Shown here: positions 1 to 8,183 of the stretch, piece by piece
Layout: each line of letters opens with the position of its first letter
Numbering within the stretch: the first letter of the stretch is position 1
Source of the DNA: Bacteroidales bacterium M3
Lineage (GTDB): Bacteria; Bacteroidota; Bacteroidia; Bacteroidales; Muribaculaceae
NCBI GenBank assembly: GCA_001689445.1
Contig: LUJN01000020.1
Coordinates: 34,033 to 98,032 of the forward strand
Reading direction: 5' to 3'
DNA: 64,000 nt
Translations under genes and position numbers: made by a program
Notes under the pieces: generated by a model
Told to the model about the DNA's origin: nothing
Seen by the model: only the letters and a program-made list of their open reading frames with translations
Databases searched by the model: none

Positions 1-818
1 ATGCCCATAAATCGTGGAAGGCCCGCGCCTGAGGCCACAAAAATGCCCTTGAAGCCCATTTCAAGCAAGTCGTCGTAGCTCAAGGTCTTGCCGATGATGC
101 AGTCTTTGACAAATTTCACCCCGAGCTTGCGCAACCCGTCAATCTCGACATCGACCACTGCATTGGGGAGTCGGAACTCGGGTATGCCGTATTTGAGCAC
201 GCCGCCAATCTCGTGTAGGGCCTCGTAGACGGTCACGTCATAGCCGCGCTTTATCATGTCGCCGGCAAATGACAGTCCGGCAGGTCCCGAGCCTACTACG
301 GCAACCTTTATACCGTTGGAGGGTGTGACAGAGGGTGTGGCGGTCTCTTCCGATGGGTTAAGCCGTTCGTTGTCGGCCGCAAAGCGTTCAAGATAGCCAA
401 TGGCGACCGCCGGCTTCTTCATCTTCAAGTAGATGCATCGGCTCTCGCACTGTTTCTCCTGGGGGCATACGCGCCCACAGACCGCAGGCAATGCGGAGGT
501 CTCCTTGAGCACTACGGCGGCATCGTGGAAGTGGCCGCGCTGTATATTCTTGATAAATCCGGGTATGTTGATGCTCACAGGACATCCCTCCATGCATTGA
601 GGGTCGGGGCAGTCCATGCATCGGGTGGCTTCAAGGACAGCCTCCTCGGCGCTAAGTCCCTGGTTGACCTCCTCGTTGCATGTCACGCGGTATGCAGGGT
701 CGAGTTCGGGCATCTTCACCCGTGGGATGGCGGTGCGCTCCTTGGCTCCCATTGCCTTGCGCAATTCCTCGCGCCACTCGGCGTCGCGGGGCGCCGATGT
801 ATTCTTTATCTCACTCAT
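1..818 (-). CDS. nfnB: NADPH-dependent glutamate synthase small-chain-like protein / NfnB, 3' end outside window
   Basis: Partial gene: reading frame stays open to base 1, so the C-terminal part lies outside the window (272 residues visible). The N-terminal region carries two cysteine groups typical of a GltD/NfnB [4Fe-4S] domain (C67-x2-C70-x4-C75-x3-C79 and C114-x3-C118-x5-C124-x3-C128). A dinucleotide-binding motif VVGSGPAG follows near residue 175. It starts 27 bases after nfnA ends, so the two form an operon. Known pairs of this kind bifurcate electrons between NADH, NADPH and ferredoxin in the cytoplasm. A plain glutamate synthase small subunit is the alternative, but the nfnA-like partner favours Nfn. 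Confidence 0.85.
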   Translation of the reverse strand, partial: MSEIKNTSAPRDAEWREELRKAMGAKERTAIPRVKMPELDPAYRVTCNEEVNQGLSAEEAVLEATRCMDCPDPQCMEGCPVSINIPGFIKNIQRGHFHDAAVVLKETSALPAVCGRVCPQEKQCESRCIYLKMKKPAVAIGYLERFAADNERLNPSEETATPSVTPSNGIKVAVVGSGPAGLSFAGDMIKRGYDVTVYEALHEIGGVLKYGIPEFRLPNAVVDVEIDGLRKLGVKFVKDCIIGKTLSYDDLLEMGFKGIFVASGAGLPRFMG

Positions 819-845
819 GATGTGACAATAATTGAAGTTGAACGA

Positions 846-1628
846 TTAGTTGTATGACCGCAGGCGCATGAGCATCTCGTCAAAGTCGACCTGATGGGCG
901 TCAAACTCCGGGCCGTCGATACATACGAAGCGGGTCTTGCCGCCGACAGTGATGCGGCACGCCCCGCACATGCCCGTGCCGTCGACCATGATGGTGTTGA
1001 GCGAGCACATGGTGGGGACATTGTATTTCTCGGTGAGGAGCGAGACAAACTTCATCATGATGGCAGGTCCGATGGTGACAACGAGGTCGACCCGCTCGCG
1101 AAGTATCACTTCCTCCACGCCGTTTGTCACGAGACCTTTTTTGCCGTATGAGCCGTCGTCGGTCATGATGATTACCTCGTCAGAGTAAGGCCGCACCTGC
1201 TCTTCAAGGATGATGAGGTCCTTTGTGCGGGCGGCGAGCACGGTGATGACGCGGTTGCCGGCCTGCTTCATCGCTTTGATGATGGGGAGCAGTGGCGCGA
1301 CACCTACACCGCCTCCACAGCATACGACAGTGCCGACTTTCTCGATATGGGTGGCCTGTCCGAGCGGGCCTACGACATCGGTCAGCTCGTCGCCGACATT
1401 AAGGGCGCATATCTTGCCTGAGGATAGACCCACCTCCTGCACCACCAGCGTGATTGTGCCCCGCTCGGGGTCGGCATCGGCTATGGTGAGGGGAATGCGT
1501 TCCCCCTTCTCGCCGACACGCACTATCACGAAGTGCCCCGGCTTGCGCGACCGGGCAATCATTGGAGCCTCGACAACGAGTTTCACTACCTTGTCGGAGA
1601 AATGCTCCTTTTCAACTATTTTATTCAT
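846..1628 (-). CDS. nfnA: Sulfide dehydrogenase-like FAD/NAD-binding subunit NfnA
   Basis: 260 residues, ferredoxin-NADP reductase fold. N-terminal FAD-binding beta barrel, then a nucleotide-binding motif CCGGGVGVAPLLP near residue 105. The C-terminal cysteine group (CSLNT, GMCGACRI, FVCIDGPEF) matches the [2Fe-2S] site of NfnA and of dihydroorotate dehydrogenase electron-transfer subunits. A longer frame begins at 1694, but the methionine at 1628 is the natural start: the extra 22 residues come from the repeat element upstream. Forms an operon with nfnB. PyrK is the other family possible, but no pyrD is adjacent and the partner is GltD-like. Confidence 0.85.
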   Translation of the reverse strand: MNKIVEKEHFSDKVVKLVVEAPMIARSRKPGHFVIVRVGEKGERIPLTIADADPERGTITLVVQEVGLSSGKICALNVGDELTDVVGPLGQATHIEKVGTVVCCGGGVGVAPLLPIIKAMKQAGNRVITVLAARTKDLIILEEQVRPYSDEVIIMTDDGSYGKKGLVTNGVEEVILRERVDLVVTIGPAIMMKFVSLLTEKYNVPTMCSLNTIMVDGTGMCGACRITVGGKTRFVCIDGPEFDAHQVDFDEMLMRLRSYN

Positions 1629-1668
1629 AAATCGTGATGATTGATAATTATTCGATGTTGATTGGTTA

Positions 1669-1676
1669 CAAAGATA
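1669..1676 (-). promoter_or_regulatory. Bacteroidales -7 promoter box (TATCTTTG) for nfnA
   Basis: Read on the minus strand the bases are TATCTTTG, an exact match to the TAnnTTTG consensus, 41 bases before the nfnA start. The usual -33 TTTG position falls inside the A/T-rich foot of the hairpin repeat and is not a clean match. Confidence 0.5.
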
Positions 1677-1816
1677 CGAATAAGTCGAGAGCAAAAAGCA
1701 AATTTATTTGATTTTTGCCGAGCGAGAGTATCTTGGGCATAGCCAAAGATACGAATAAGTCGAGAGCAATGCCAAATTTATTTGAGCATTGTCGAGCGGA
1801 AGTATCTTGGGCATAG
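1669..1816. repeat. Two tandem copies of a hairpin/promoter repeat
   Basis: Two copies, 75 bases apart, both begin CAAAGATACGAATAAGTCGA. Hairpin 1: stem GCAAAAA (1691-1697) with TTTTTGC (1712-1718). Hairpin 2: stem GCAATGC (1766-1772) with GCATTGT (1786-1792). Both enclose the same inner hairpin CAAATTTATTTG. The outer stems differ, but with paired changes that keep base pairing. Each copy carries TATCTTTG on the minus strand. A third, more divergent copy lies at 19999-20051. The segment 1727-1751 between copies is itself an inverted repeat. A spurious 69-residue frame crosses this area and is not a gene. Confidence 0.75.
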
Positions 1817-1859
1817 CTAAAGTTACGCAGAAAATGAGGCAATCTGAAATATCGGGAAG

Positions 1860-1896
1860 AAAAAAGCCGTCCCCTTTTTCACGAAAGGCGACGGCT
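1860..1896 (-). terminator. Rho-independent terminator on the minus strand
   Basis: Minus-strand hairpin: AGCCGTC (pairs 1890-1896 with 1865-1871), one C-C mismatch, then CCTTT with AAAGG, loop of about six bases, followed by a run of T (A1860-1864 on plus). No gene lies directly upstream of it on this strand. It would stop a transcript starting from the promoter box at 1997-2004. Confidence 0.6.
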
Positions 1897-1990
1897 GTAC
1901 ATTCATTCTGCAACTGATTTAGGTTAGTAAGTGCTTTTCATGCAGATTTGATTAATCTGATTCCTGTAATTATTATAATTCTGTATCTTA
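1860..1990 (-). ncRNA. Candidate small RNA or attenuated leader
   Basis: A perfect TAnnTTTG box (TATCTTTG, minus strand, 1997-2004) is followed by about 130 bases with no convincing reading frame, a small hairpin (CAGATT / AATCTG) and a terminator at 1860-1896. This is the layout of a short untranslated RNA, or of a premature terminator in a long nfnA leader. Promoter -33 element is poor. Not matched to any named RNA family. Confidence 0.3.
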
Positions 1991-1996
1991 GTGATG

Positions 1997-2004
1997 CAAA
2001 GATA
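1997..2004 (-). promoter_or_regulatory. -7 promoter box (TATCTTTG)
   Basis: Exact TAnnTTTG match on the minus strand, pointing toward the terminator at 1860-1896. The rest of the 1629-2248 gap, which holds the upstream region of the gene at 2249, shows no clear plus-strand promoter. Confidence 0.35.
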
Positions 2005-2248
2005 ATGCAGAGTTTTCGGCTATGCATTAACAGGTAAAGCGAAAGTAAAATGCTGTACATATTAAAGTATTGTTAATCAGCGTGATAGTTTGCGCTGGCC
2101 GCCTCTAAAAAGTAAACTGTATTTGTGGGCTGTAATCCATCGGAGATGGCTTGACGGTATAGTGATGTCAATATTTTATCCGAAAAGATGAGTCGTTAAA
2201 AGAAAAATGCCTAACTTAGTGGAAACACTCTCTTAAATCACATAAGAA

Positions 2249-4954
2249 ATGAGAAAACCCGATATTGTTATCGTTGCGGCGGCTGTTGCCGCCATTGGGA
2301 CAGGATGTGCCCAGAAGACCGAACCTACCGACGTGATATTCTCGTCAGACCAGTACACCGTCTATACCGATAGGGTGGTGCAGGGTGGATTTACGGCGCG
2401 TGCCGTCAGTCCGTTGGAGATTGTGACCGACTATAAAAGCCCGGAGGTGTCGGGTGTGTCGTCTCTAGTGCATTTCCGTTTCTCGCTCAACAGCCGCGAC
2501 AACGAGCTGACTCCGGGGCTGAACCACACGGCCCTTGTGGGTAATCCCGACAGCGACGAGGCGGTGTATAGTTTCGGGCAGGTACTCGACCTTGAAGACC
2601 GGCTTGCCAAGGAGGAGAAGGGTGGCGAGCTGCCCAAGGACACCGAGTGGACGGTAAGGGTGGATATGCGACCTGTGCTCGCCTCATTCAAGAAGAACGG
2701 CTATTATGTCACCGGTACGGGCGACACTATATATCGCGATGACTTCAAGGGGCTGTGGGTGGCCGGAGGAGCGGAGCCGCTCAACTGGGACTTTGACAAT
2801 CTCTATGGCAAGCACGACTGGAAGCTTTCCGACCGTGGCGACGGCATATATACAGTGACTATCAAACTCAACCCCACAACCGACCGTCCGAGCGACCCGA
2901 CGGGATGGAAGATAGAGCGACCCGACGGGCGTTTCCCGCAATATTCGTCGGGGCAGGTGCTCGTCGACGCCCTCTATAATATGGCGATATCGGACATAGC
3001 GAGCGACATACGCCCCGACGATACCTATCGAGCCGGTGCGGCATGGGACGGCGTGTGGACCCGCGATGTCTCCTACTCGATATACCTCGCCCTTGCCTAT
3101 CTCGACCCTGTGAGGTCGATGAACAGCCTGCGGGCCAAGGTAAAGGAGGGGCGCATAGTGCAGGATACCGGCACGGGCGGCTCGTGGCCCGTGTCGAGCG
3201 ACCGCGTGGTATGGGCAATCGGCGCGTGGGAGATATACAAGGTGACCGGCGACAAGGAGTGGCTTGCCGAGGCCCACAAGGTCATCGCCGCCACCCTTGA
3301 GGACGACATGCTGATGGTGTGGAATCCCGAGCGGAAGATGATGCGCGGCGAGCAGAGCTATCTCGACTGGCGCGAGCAGACCTATCCCAAGTGGATGCAA
3401 CCCAAGGATATATATGAGTCGATGTGTCTCGGCACCAATGTGGTGTTTGCCGAGGCATTCTCCATCATGGCTCGCATGGAGGAGGAGCTGGGGCTGACCG
3501 GCGGCAAGGAAAAGTACCTTGAAATGGCACGCACCCTGCGCTCGTCAATCAACAGCAACCTGTGGATACCCAATCTCGGATACTACAGCGAATATCTCTA
3601 CGGCGGCATCTACCCGATACAGTCGCAGGCCACCGACAATCTCGGGCAGTCGCTTGGAGTGCTCTTTGACGTGGCAAGCCCCGAAATGGCAGCGTCCATC
3701 ATCTCCAAGACCCCTGTCAACTATTACGGCACGTCGTCGGTCTTCCCCCAGATGCCCGATATCCGGCCCTATCATAATGACGCCGTGTGGCCCTTTGTGC
3801 AGGCCTACTGGAATCTTGCCGCCGCCAAGACCGGCAACATGCAGGCATTCTCCGAGGGCCTTGCGGCAATATACCGCGCGGCAGCCATGTTTGGCACCGA
3901 CAAGGAGCTGTTTGTCTCCTCCAACGGCGACTACCGTGGGACGGCGGTCAACTCCGACGCCCAGCTGTGGAGCGCGGCGGGGAGCGCGGCGATGGTGTTC
4001 CGTGCCATTGCCGGCATGAGCTTCACCCCCGACGGTATAGACTTTGCTCCATTTGTCCCCGCCGCCCTGTCGGGCGACAAGACTATCACAGGGTTCCGCT
4101 ATCGCGACATGGTGCTGTCGGTGACGGTTAAGGGCATCGGCTCCGAGATTGAGACATTCATGGTCGACGGTAAAGTCTCGGCTGACAATCATCTCCCCGG
4201 CGACCTTACGGGGGAACACTCGGTGGAGATACAGCTCGCCGACAACGCCATCGAGCAGCGTCCTGTCAACCGCATACCGCAGGCATGGATGCCTTCGGTG
4301 CCGGTTGTGACATGGAACACCCCGCACGAGGCCGAGATAAGGAACTTTGGCGAGGGGATGTCATATGGCATCTACCTCAACGGAGTATTTGAGGAGCAGA
4401 TACAGACGCGCACCTACCGTCTGTATGACACTGATAACTACACCGTGGTGGGCATAGTGCCTGTCAAGAATGAGGAATGGAGCGGTTTCACTATGTGCCC
4501 CTACGAGTATATTCCACAGGGAAGCCTCACTATCGTGCAGGCTGAGGATATGGCGCATGGCGGCACCACACTTATTGCCGACAAGGCCAAGGCGTCGCGG
4601 TTTGTGGAGATAACCCGCGAGAAAAACACGAAGTTGCCGTTCAGCATAGATGTGCCGCAAAAGGGCACCTACTTCATCGACTTCAGATATGCCAATGGGT
4701 CAGGCCCGATAAACACCGAAAACAAGTGTGCCCTGCGCACTCTCACGGTCAACGGCAGGATTGCCGGGCCGGTCGTTATGCCGCAGCGCGGTATCGGCGA
4801 ATGGCTCTCGACCGGGATGAGCAACATGCAGGCAGTGGAGCTTGAGAAGGGGCACAATACGCTGACGCTCGAATATCTCACGCCGCAGAATGTCAATATG
4901 AACGGCGAGACCAACACCGCGCTTATAGACTATATGCGCGTGATACGTAAATGA
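2249..4954 (+). CDS. Lipoprotein six-hairpin glycoside hydrolase with C-terminal CBM35/CBM6-like domain
   Basis: 901 residues. The signal peptide ends in a lipobox (IGTGC, C20), so it should be an outer-membrane or surface lipoprotein. Residues about 50-240 are beta-rich. The middle, about 250-640, looks like an alpha/alpha toroid of the six-hairpin glycosidase class (AAWDGVWTRDVSYS, about residue 270; later PYHNDAVWPFVQAYW). The C-terminus (about 760-901, starting IVQAEDMAHGGTT) resembles a CBM35/CBM6 carbohydrate-binding fold. The GH family was not identified with certainty; glucoamylase- or debranching-like exo-activity on alpha-glucans is inferred from the amylase 23 bases downstream. Confidence 0.7.
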   Translation: MRKPDIVIVAAAVAAIGTGCAQKTEPTDVIFSSDQYTVYTDRVVQGGFTARAVSPLEIVTDYKSPEVSGVSSLVHFRFSLNSRDNELTPGLNHTALVGNPDSDEAVYSFGQVLDLEDRLAKEEKGGELPKDTEWTVRVDMRPVLASFKKNGYYVTGTGDTIYRDDFKGLWVAGGAEPLNWDFDNLYGKHDWKLSDRGDGIYTVTIKLNPTTDRPSDPTGWKIERPDGRFPQYSSGQVLVDALYNMAISDIASDIRPDDTYRAGAAWDGVWTRDVSYSIYLALAYLDPVRSMNSLRAKVKEGRIVQDTGTGGSWPVSSDRVVWAIGAWEIYKVTGDKEWLAEAHKVIAATLEDDMLMVWNPERKMMRGEQSYLDWREQTYPKWMQPKDIYESMCLGTNVVFAEAFSIMARMEEELGLTGGKEKYLEMARTLRSSINSNLWIPNLGYYSEYLYGGIYPIQSQATDNLGQSLGVLFDVASPEMAASIISKTPVNYYGTSSVFPQMPDIRPYHNDAVWPFVQAYWNLAAAKTGNMQAFSEGLAAIYRAAAMFGTDKELFVSSNGDYRGTAVNSDAQLWSAAGSAAMVFRAIAGMSFTPDGIDFAPFVPAALSGDKTITGFRYRDMVLSVTVKGIGSEIETFMVDGKVSADNHLPGDLTGEHSVEIQLADNAIEQRPVNRIPQAWMPSVPVVTWNTPHEAEIRNFGEGMSYGIYLNGVFEEQIQTRTYRLYDTDNYTVVGIVPVKNEEWSGFTMCPYEYIPQGSLTIVQAEDMAHGGTTLIADKAKASRFVEITREKNTKLPFSIDVPQKGTYFIDFRYANGSGPINTENKCALRTLTVNGRIAGPVVMPQRGIGEWLSTGMSNMQAVELEKGHNTLTLEYLTPQNVNMNGETNTALIDYMRVIRK

Positions 4955-4977
4955 CAATTATATACACTCCACGATAT

Positions 4978-6843
4978 ATGAAACGGTTTTTTTTGAGCCT
5001 CATGGCTCTTGTGGTGCTCTCATTGGGAGCTGTTGCGGCCAAGCGGCTGCAGGTCGATAATGTCAATCCCCCATATTGGTGGACGGGGATGGAGAACGAC
5101 ACCCTACAAGTGATGTTGCATGGCGACGGCATAAGGGATGCCTCCGTCAAGGTGGATTATCCCGGGGTAAGCCTTGCCGAGGTCGTGCGCCCGGACAGCC
5201 CCAATTACCAGTTCCTTTATTTTGTCATTTCTCCCGACGCGCGTCCGGGCGAGATGAAAATCGACCTCAATCTTGACGGTCGCAAGGCAGTCGTGCCCTA
5301 CGAACTGAAAGCCCGTGACGGCAAGCCCGGTGCGGCGGGGTTTGATGCCTCCGATGTGCTCTACCTGATTATGCCCGACCGCTTTGCCGACGGCGACCCA
5401 TCTAATAACGAGCATCCGGCGATAAAGAATACCTCTAAGGTCGACCGCAACATCAACCATGCGCGCCACGGCGGCGACATCAAGGGTATGCTCGACCATC
5501 TCGACTATATCGACTCGCTCGGCGTGACGGCGATATGGGTCAACCCTGTGCTTGAGAACGACATGCCGGGCGGTTCATATCACGGGTATGCCACGACCGA
5601 CTACTACCGTATTGACCCCCGCTTTGGCTCAAACGAGGAGTGGAATCGGTTTGTCGAGGAGTGCCATAAGCGCGGCATCAAGGTGGTGATGGATATGATA
5701 TTCAATCATTCGGGCAGCGGGCATCCGTGGTTCGGTGACCGTCCGTTTAAGGATTGGTTCAACTTCCCCGACGGGTATGTGCAGACCAACTACCGCCTGT
5801 CGACGCTCCACGACCCATATGTGAGCGACTATGACAAGCGCAGGACGGTCGACGGATGGTTTGTCGAGGCTATGCCCGACCTCAACCAGCGCAATCCCCA
5901 CCTGATGAAATACCTGATACAAAACTCCCTGTGGTGGATAGAGTCGTCAAAGATTGACGGCATCCGCATGGATACCCATCCCTATGCCGACTTTGACGGC
6001 ATGGCTCATTGGATTGCCGAGGTGATGAGACAATATCCGGGGTATAACATCGTCGGCGAGTGCTGGTATGGCACAGAGGGCGGCGAGGCGTTTTGGCAGA
6101 AGGATTCGTATGTCAACAAGAAGGGAAATTCCAACCTGCCGACTGTCATGGACTTTGTGCTCTCCATCAAGGGTCGTGACGCCTTCTCGGGACAGACCGA
6201 CCGTCTGACGGGGCTTAACGACATATACGACCACCTCGCTCTCGACTACCTGTTTCCCAATCCGCAGAATATCCTCACGTTCCTCGACAACCACGACACC
6301 GACCGCTTCCTTCTCTCCGAGCCTGACTCGCTGGGATGGTGGAAGCAGGCGATGACTTTCCTGCTTACGTCGCGCGGCATCCCGCAGATATATTACGGTA
6401 CTGAGGTGCTTATGAACGGCAGCCGTGCCGACGGCGGCGACGGCAATGTGCGCCGTGACATGCCGGGCGGCTTCGCTGGCGACACTATCAGCGTGTTCAC
6501 CGCCGAGGGGCGTACACCCAAGCAGCAGGAGGCTCACGAGTTCCTCTCGCGCCTGCTCAACTGGCGCAAGGGCAACGAGGTGATTGCCCGTGGGTCGCTG
6601 AAGCATTTCATGCCCGAGCAGGGGGTGTATACCTATGAACGCCGTCTTGGCGACAAGCGTGTCGTCGTTATGATGAACGGCAACGACCGCCCCGTCACCA
6701 TGATGACCGAATCTGTCGCCGAGGTGCTTCCCCTCGGTTCAAAGTGGCACGACATGCTGTCGGGCGAGACTGTCACCGTCACGCCTGAAATGACATTTGC
6801 CCCGCGTGCGATATATATCCTCGACCGTGAGATAACCGAGTGA
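4978..6843 (+). CDS. GH13 alpha-amylase, neopullulanase/cyclomaltodextrinase type (SusA-like)
   Basis: 621 residues with a signal peptide (about 1-24), so periplasmic. N-terminal cyclomaltodextrinase-N-like domain (about 25-125), then the GH13 barrel. Catalytic residues are in place: nucleophile D332 in GIRMDTH, acid/base E361 in VGECW, and D440 in FLDNHD; region I is MDMIFNHSG. A short C-terminal beta domain ends the protein. The start chosen is the ATG before KRFFLSLMALV, nine residues inside a longer frame, because that gives a proper signal peptide. Cotranscribed with the upstream glycosidase. Family members cut alpha-1,4 links of maltodextrins and pullulan. Confidence 0.9.
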   Translation: MKRFFLSLMALVVLSLGAVAAKRLQVDNVNPPYWWTGMENDTLQVMLHGDGIRDASVKVDYPGVSLAEVVRPDSPNYQFLYFVISPDARPGEMKIDLNLDGRKAVVPYELKARDGKPGAAGFDASDVLYLIMPDRFADGDPSNNEHPAIKNTSKVDRNINHARHGGDIKGMLDHLDYIDSLGVTAIWVNPVLENDMPGGSYHGYATTDYYRIDPRFGSNEEWNRFVEECHKRGIKVVMDMIFNHSGSGHPWFGDRPFKDWFNFPDGYVQTNYRLSTLHDPYVSDYDKRRTVDGWFVEAMPDLNQRNPHLMKYLIQNSLWWIESSKIDGIRMDTHPYADFDGMAHWIAEVMRQYPGYNIVGECWYGTEGGEAFWQKDSYVNKKGNSNLPTVMDFVLSIKGRDAFSGQTDRLTGLNDIYDHLALDYLFPNPQNILTFLDNHDTDRFLLSEPDSLGWWKQAMTFLLTSRGIPQIYYGTEVLMNGSRADGGDGNVRRDMPGGFAGDTISVFTAEGRTPKQQEAHEFLSRLLNWRKGNEVIARGSLKHFMPEQGVYTYERRLGDKRVVVMMNGNDRPVTMMTESVAEVLPLGSKWHDMLSGETVTVTPEMTFAPRAIYILDREITE

Positions 6844-6851
6844 CGGCAAGG

Positions 6852-7358
6852 ATGAAACGCGTTGGAATACTGTCGGATACCCATTCATGCTGGGATGACC
6901 GCTATGCCACCCACTTTGCCGGCTGTGACGAGATATGGCACGCCGGCGATGTGGGCGACATCGACATTATCCGCCGTCTTGAGGAGGTCGCTCCCGTGGT
7001 GAGGGCGGTATCGGGCAACATCGACCACGGCATGGTGTGCCGCCGGTGTCCCGAGTCGCTCGACTTCACCGTCGAGGGGGTGCACGTATGGATGACCCAT
7101 ATCGGCGGCTACCCCGGACGTTATGCCCCCGGCGTGAAGCAACTTTTGCGCGACAGTGGCGTTAATCTCATGGTCACGGGCCATAGTCACATACTGAAAG
7201 TGATGTGGGACAAGGAACTTGGCGTGCTTCACGTCAATCCCGGTGCCGCAGGAGTGCATGGCTGGCAGAAGGTGCGCACGCTGGTGCGCCTCGTCATTGA
7301 CGGCCCGGCAATGCGCGACCTCGAAGTGATAGAATTGGGCACACGTCGCGTGACATAG
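6852..7358 (+). CDS. YfcE/MJ0936-family metallophosphoesterase
   Basis: 168 residues covering the whole calcineurin-like fold. Metal-binding motifs are all visible: SDTHS near residue 8, HAGDVGD, SGNIDH, and MVTGHSH. Family members are Mn-dependent cytoplasmic phosphodiesterases of unclear physiological substrate. The gene follows the amylase by 8 bases; a GTG overlapping the amylase stop at 6840 is an alternative start. Last gene of the 2249 operon before an inverted-repeat element. Confidence 0.85.
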   Translation: MKRVGILSDTHSCWDDRYATHFAGCDEIWHAGDVGDIDIIRRLEEVAPVVRAVSGNIDHGMVCRRCPESLDFTVEGVHVWMTHIGGYPGRYAPGVKQLLRDSGVNLMVTGHSHILKVMWDKELGVLHVNPGAAGVHGWQKVRTLVRLVIDGPAMRDLEVIELGTRRVT

Positions 7359-7386
7359 TAAAGGAGTTGGAGAACGTAAATAAACA

Positions 7387-7470
7387 AGTAGGGTCGCGAC
7401 CTGTCGCGACCGCGTGGATGGGATATTGCCAACCGGCCTATTCGCGGTCGCGACAGGTCGCGACCCTACT
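7387..7470. repeat. Palindromic REP-like element, complete copy
   Basis: Two perfectly complementary 28-base arms (7387-7414 and 7443-7470) surround a 28-base loop. Each arm reads AGTAGGGTCGCGACCTGTCG onward and holds two GTCGCGAC octamers. Related copies: 36264-36347 (nearly complete) and 47953-47984 (left arm only). It lies between two genes, consistent with a non-autonomous palindromic repeat. Confidence 0.8.
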
Positions 7471-7484
7471 GAAATAAAACGCAA

Positions 7485-8009
7485 ATGAAACATACACCAA
7501 TAATTTGCGCCGCCCTGCTTGCCGTCATGGTGCTTGGCGGATGCAAGACCAATGAGAACAATTATCGTGCAGCCTACGAGATGGCGCGGCAGAAAGAGCG
7601 TGCGGGTATCGACTCGACTGTGTATGAGAAAATCCGCAAGGAGGCACGGCCCACTCAGGTCGATGTCGCCGGTCGGCAGTTGCCGGCGCTCGATGTGGCC
7701 GTGCGTGTGACAGCCGGTCTTGGCGATGCTGCGCAACTACAGCCCTATTGCGTTGCCGTTGCACAGTTCAAGCAGCTGTTCAATGCCAAGGCGATGACCA
7801 CGCGGCTGCGCGACGGCGGCTATGAGGCGTTTGTGGTCGAGACCCGCGAACCCCTTTACTATGTCATAGCGGGCGGCGAAGAGACGGCAGACGAAGCGGC
7901 GGCGTTGCTCGACCGCGTTTCGGCCGACAAGGGCATTGTACTGCGCGATCCCTATCCGTTTATCCTGCGTCCGATAGGGAGAGTGGCGGTAAACAATGAC
8001 AAGAGATGA
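7485..8009 (+). CDS. SPOR-domain lipoprotein
   Basis: 174 residues. Signal peptide with lipobox (VLGGC, C20). The C-terminal half (about 85-165: YCVAVAQFKQLFNAKAMTTR, then YYVIAGGEETADEAAALLDR) fits the SPOR fold, which binds denuded peptidoglycan at division or growth sites. Separated from the phosphodiesterase gene by the palindromic repeat, so cotranscription is uncertain. Exact function unknown. Confidence 0.75.
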   Translation: MKHTPIICAALLAVMVLGGCKTNENNYRAAYEMARQKERAGIDSTVYEKIRKEARPTQVDVAGRQLPALDVAVRVTAGLGDAAQLQPYCVAVAQFKQLFNAKAMTTRLRDGGYEAFVVETREPLYYVIAGGEETADEAAALLDRVSADKGIVLRDPYPFILRPIGRVAVNNDKR

Positions 8010-8183
8010 AAAATTTTATTATTTTTATAAAAACATTTGGATATGAAGAAAAATTAGCATATATTTGGATTGGGAATAAATCACAGATGGATTCCCGCCG
8101 ATATAGACCGTTTTTTCAAAATATATATGTTTTTATAGATTGTAGATTTAGAGGGAGTGCCGTCGTGAGACAGCGCCCCCTTT

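Noticed and set aside
1704..1913. 69-residue minus-strand frame upstream of nfnA
   Set aside because: Covers the terminator and hairpin repeats, starts with TTG and has no protein-like pattern.
7387..7470. Possible CRISPR repeat
   Set aside because: Palindromic copies are 11-29 kb apart, not arrayed with spacers, and no cas gene is present.
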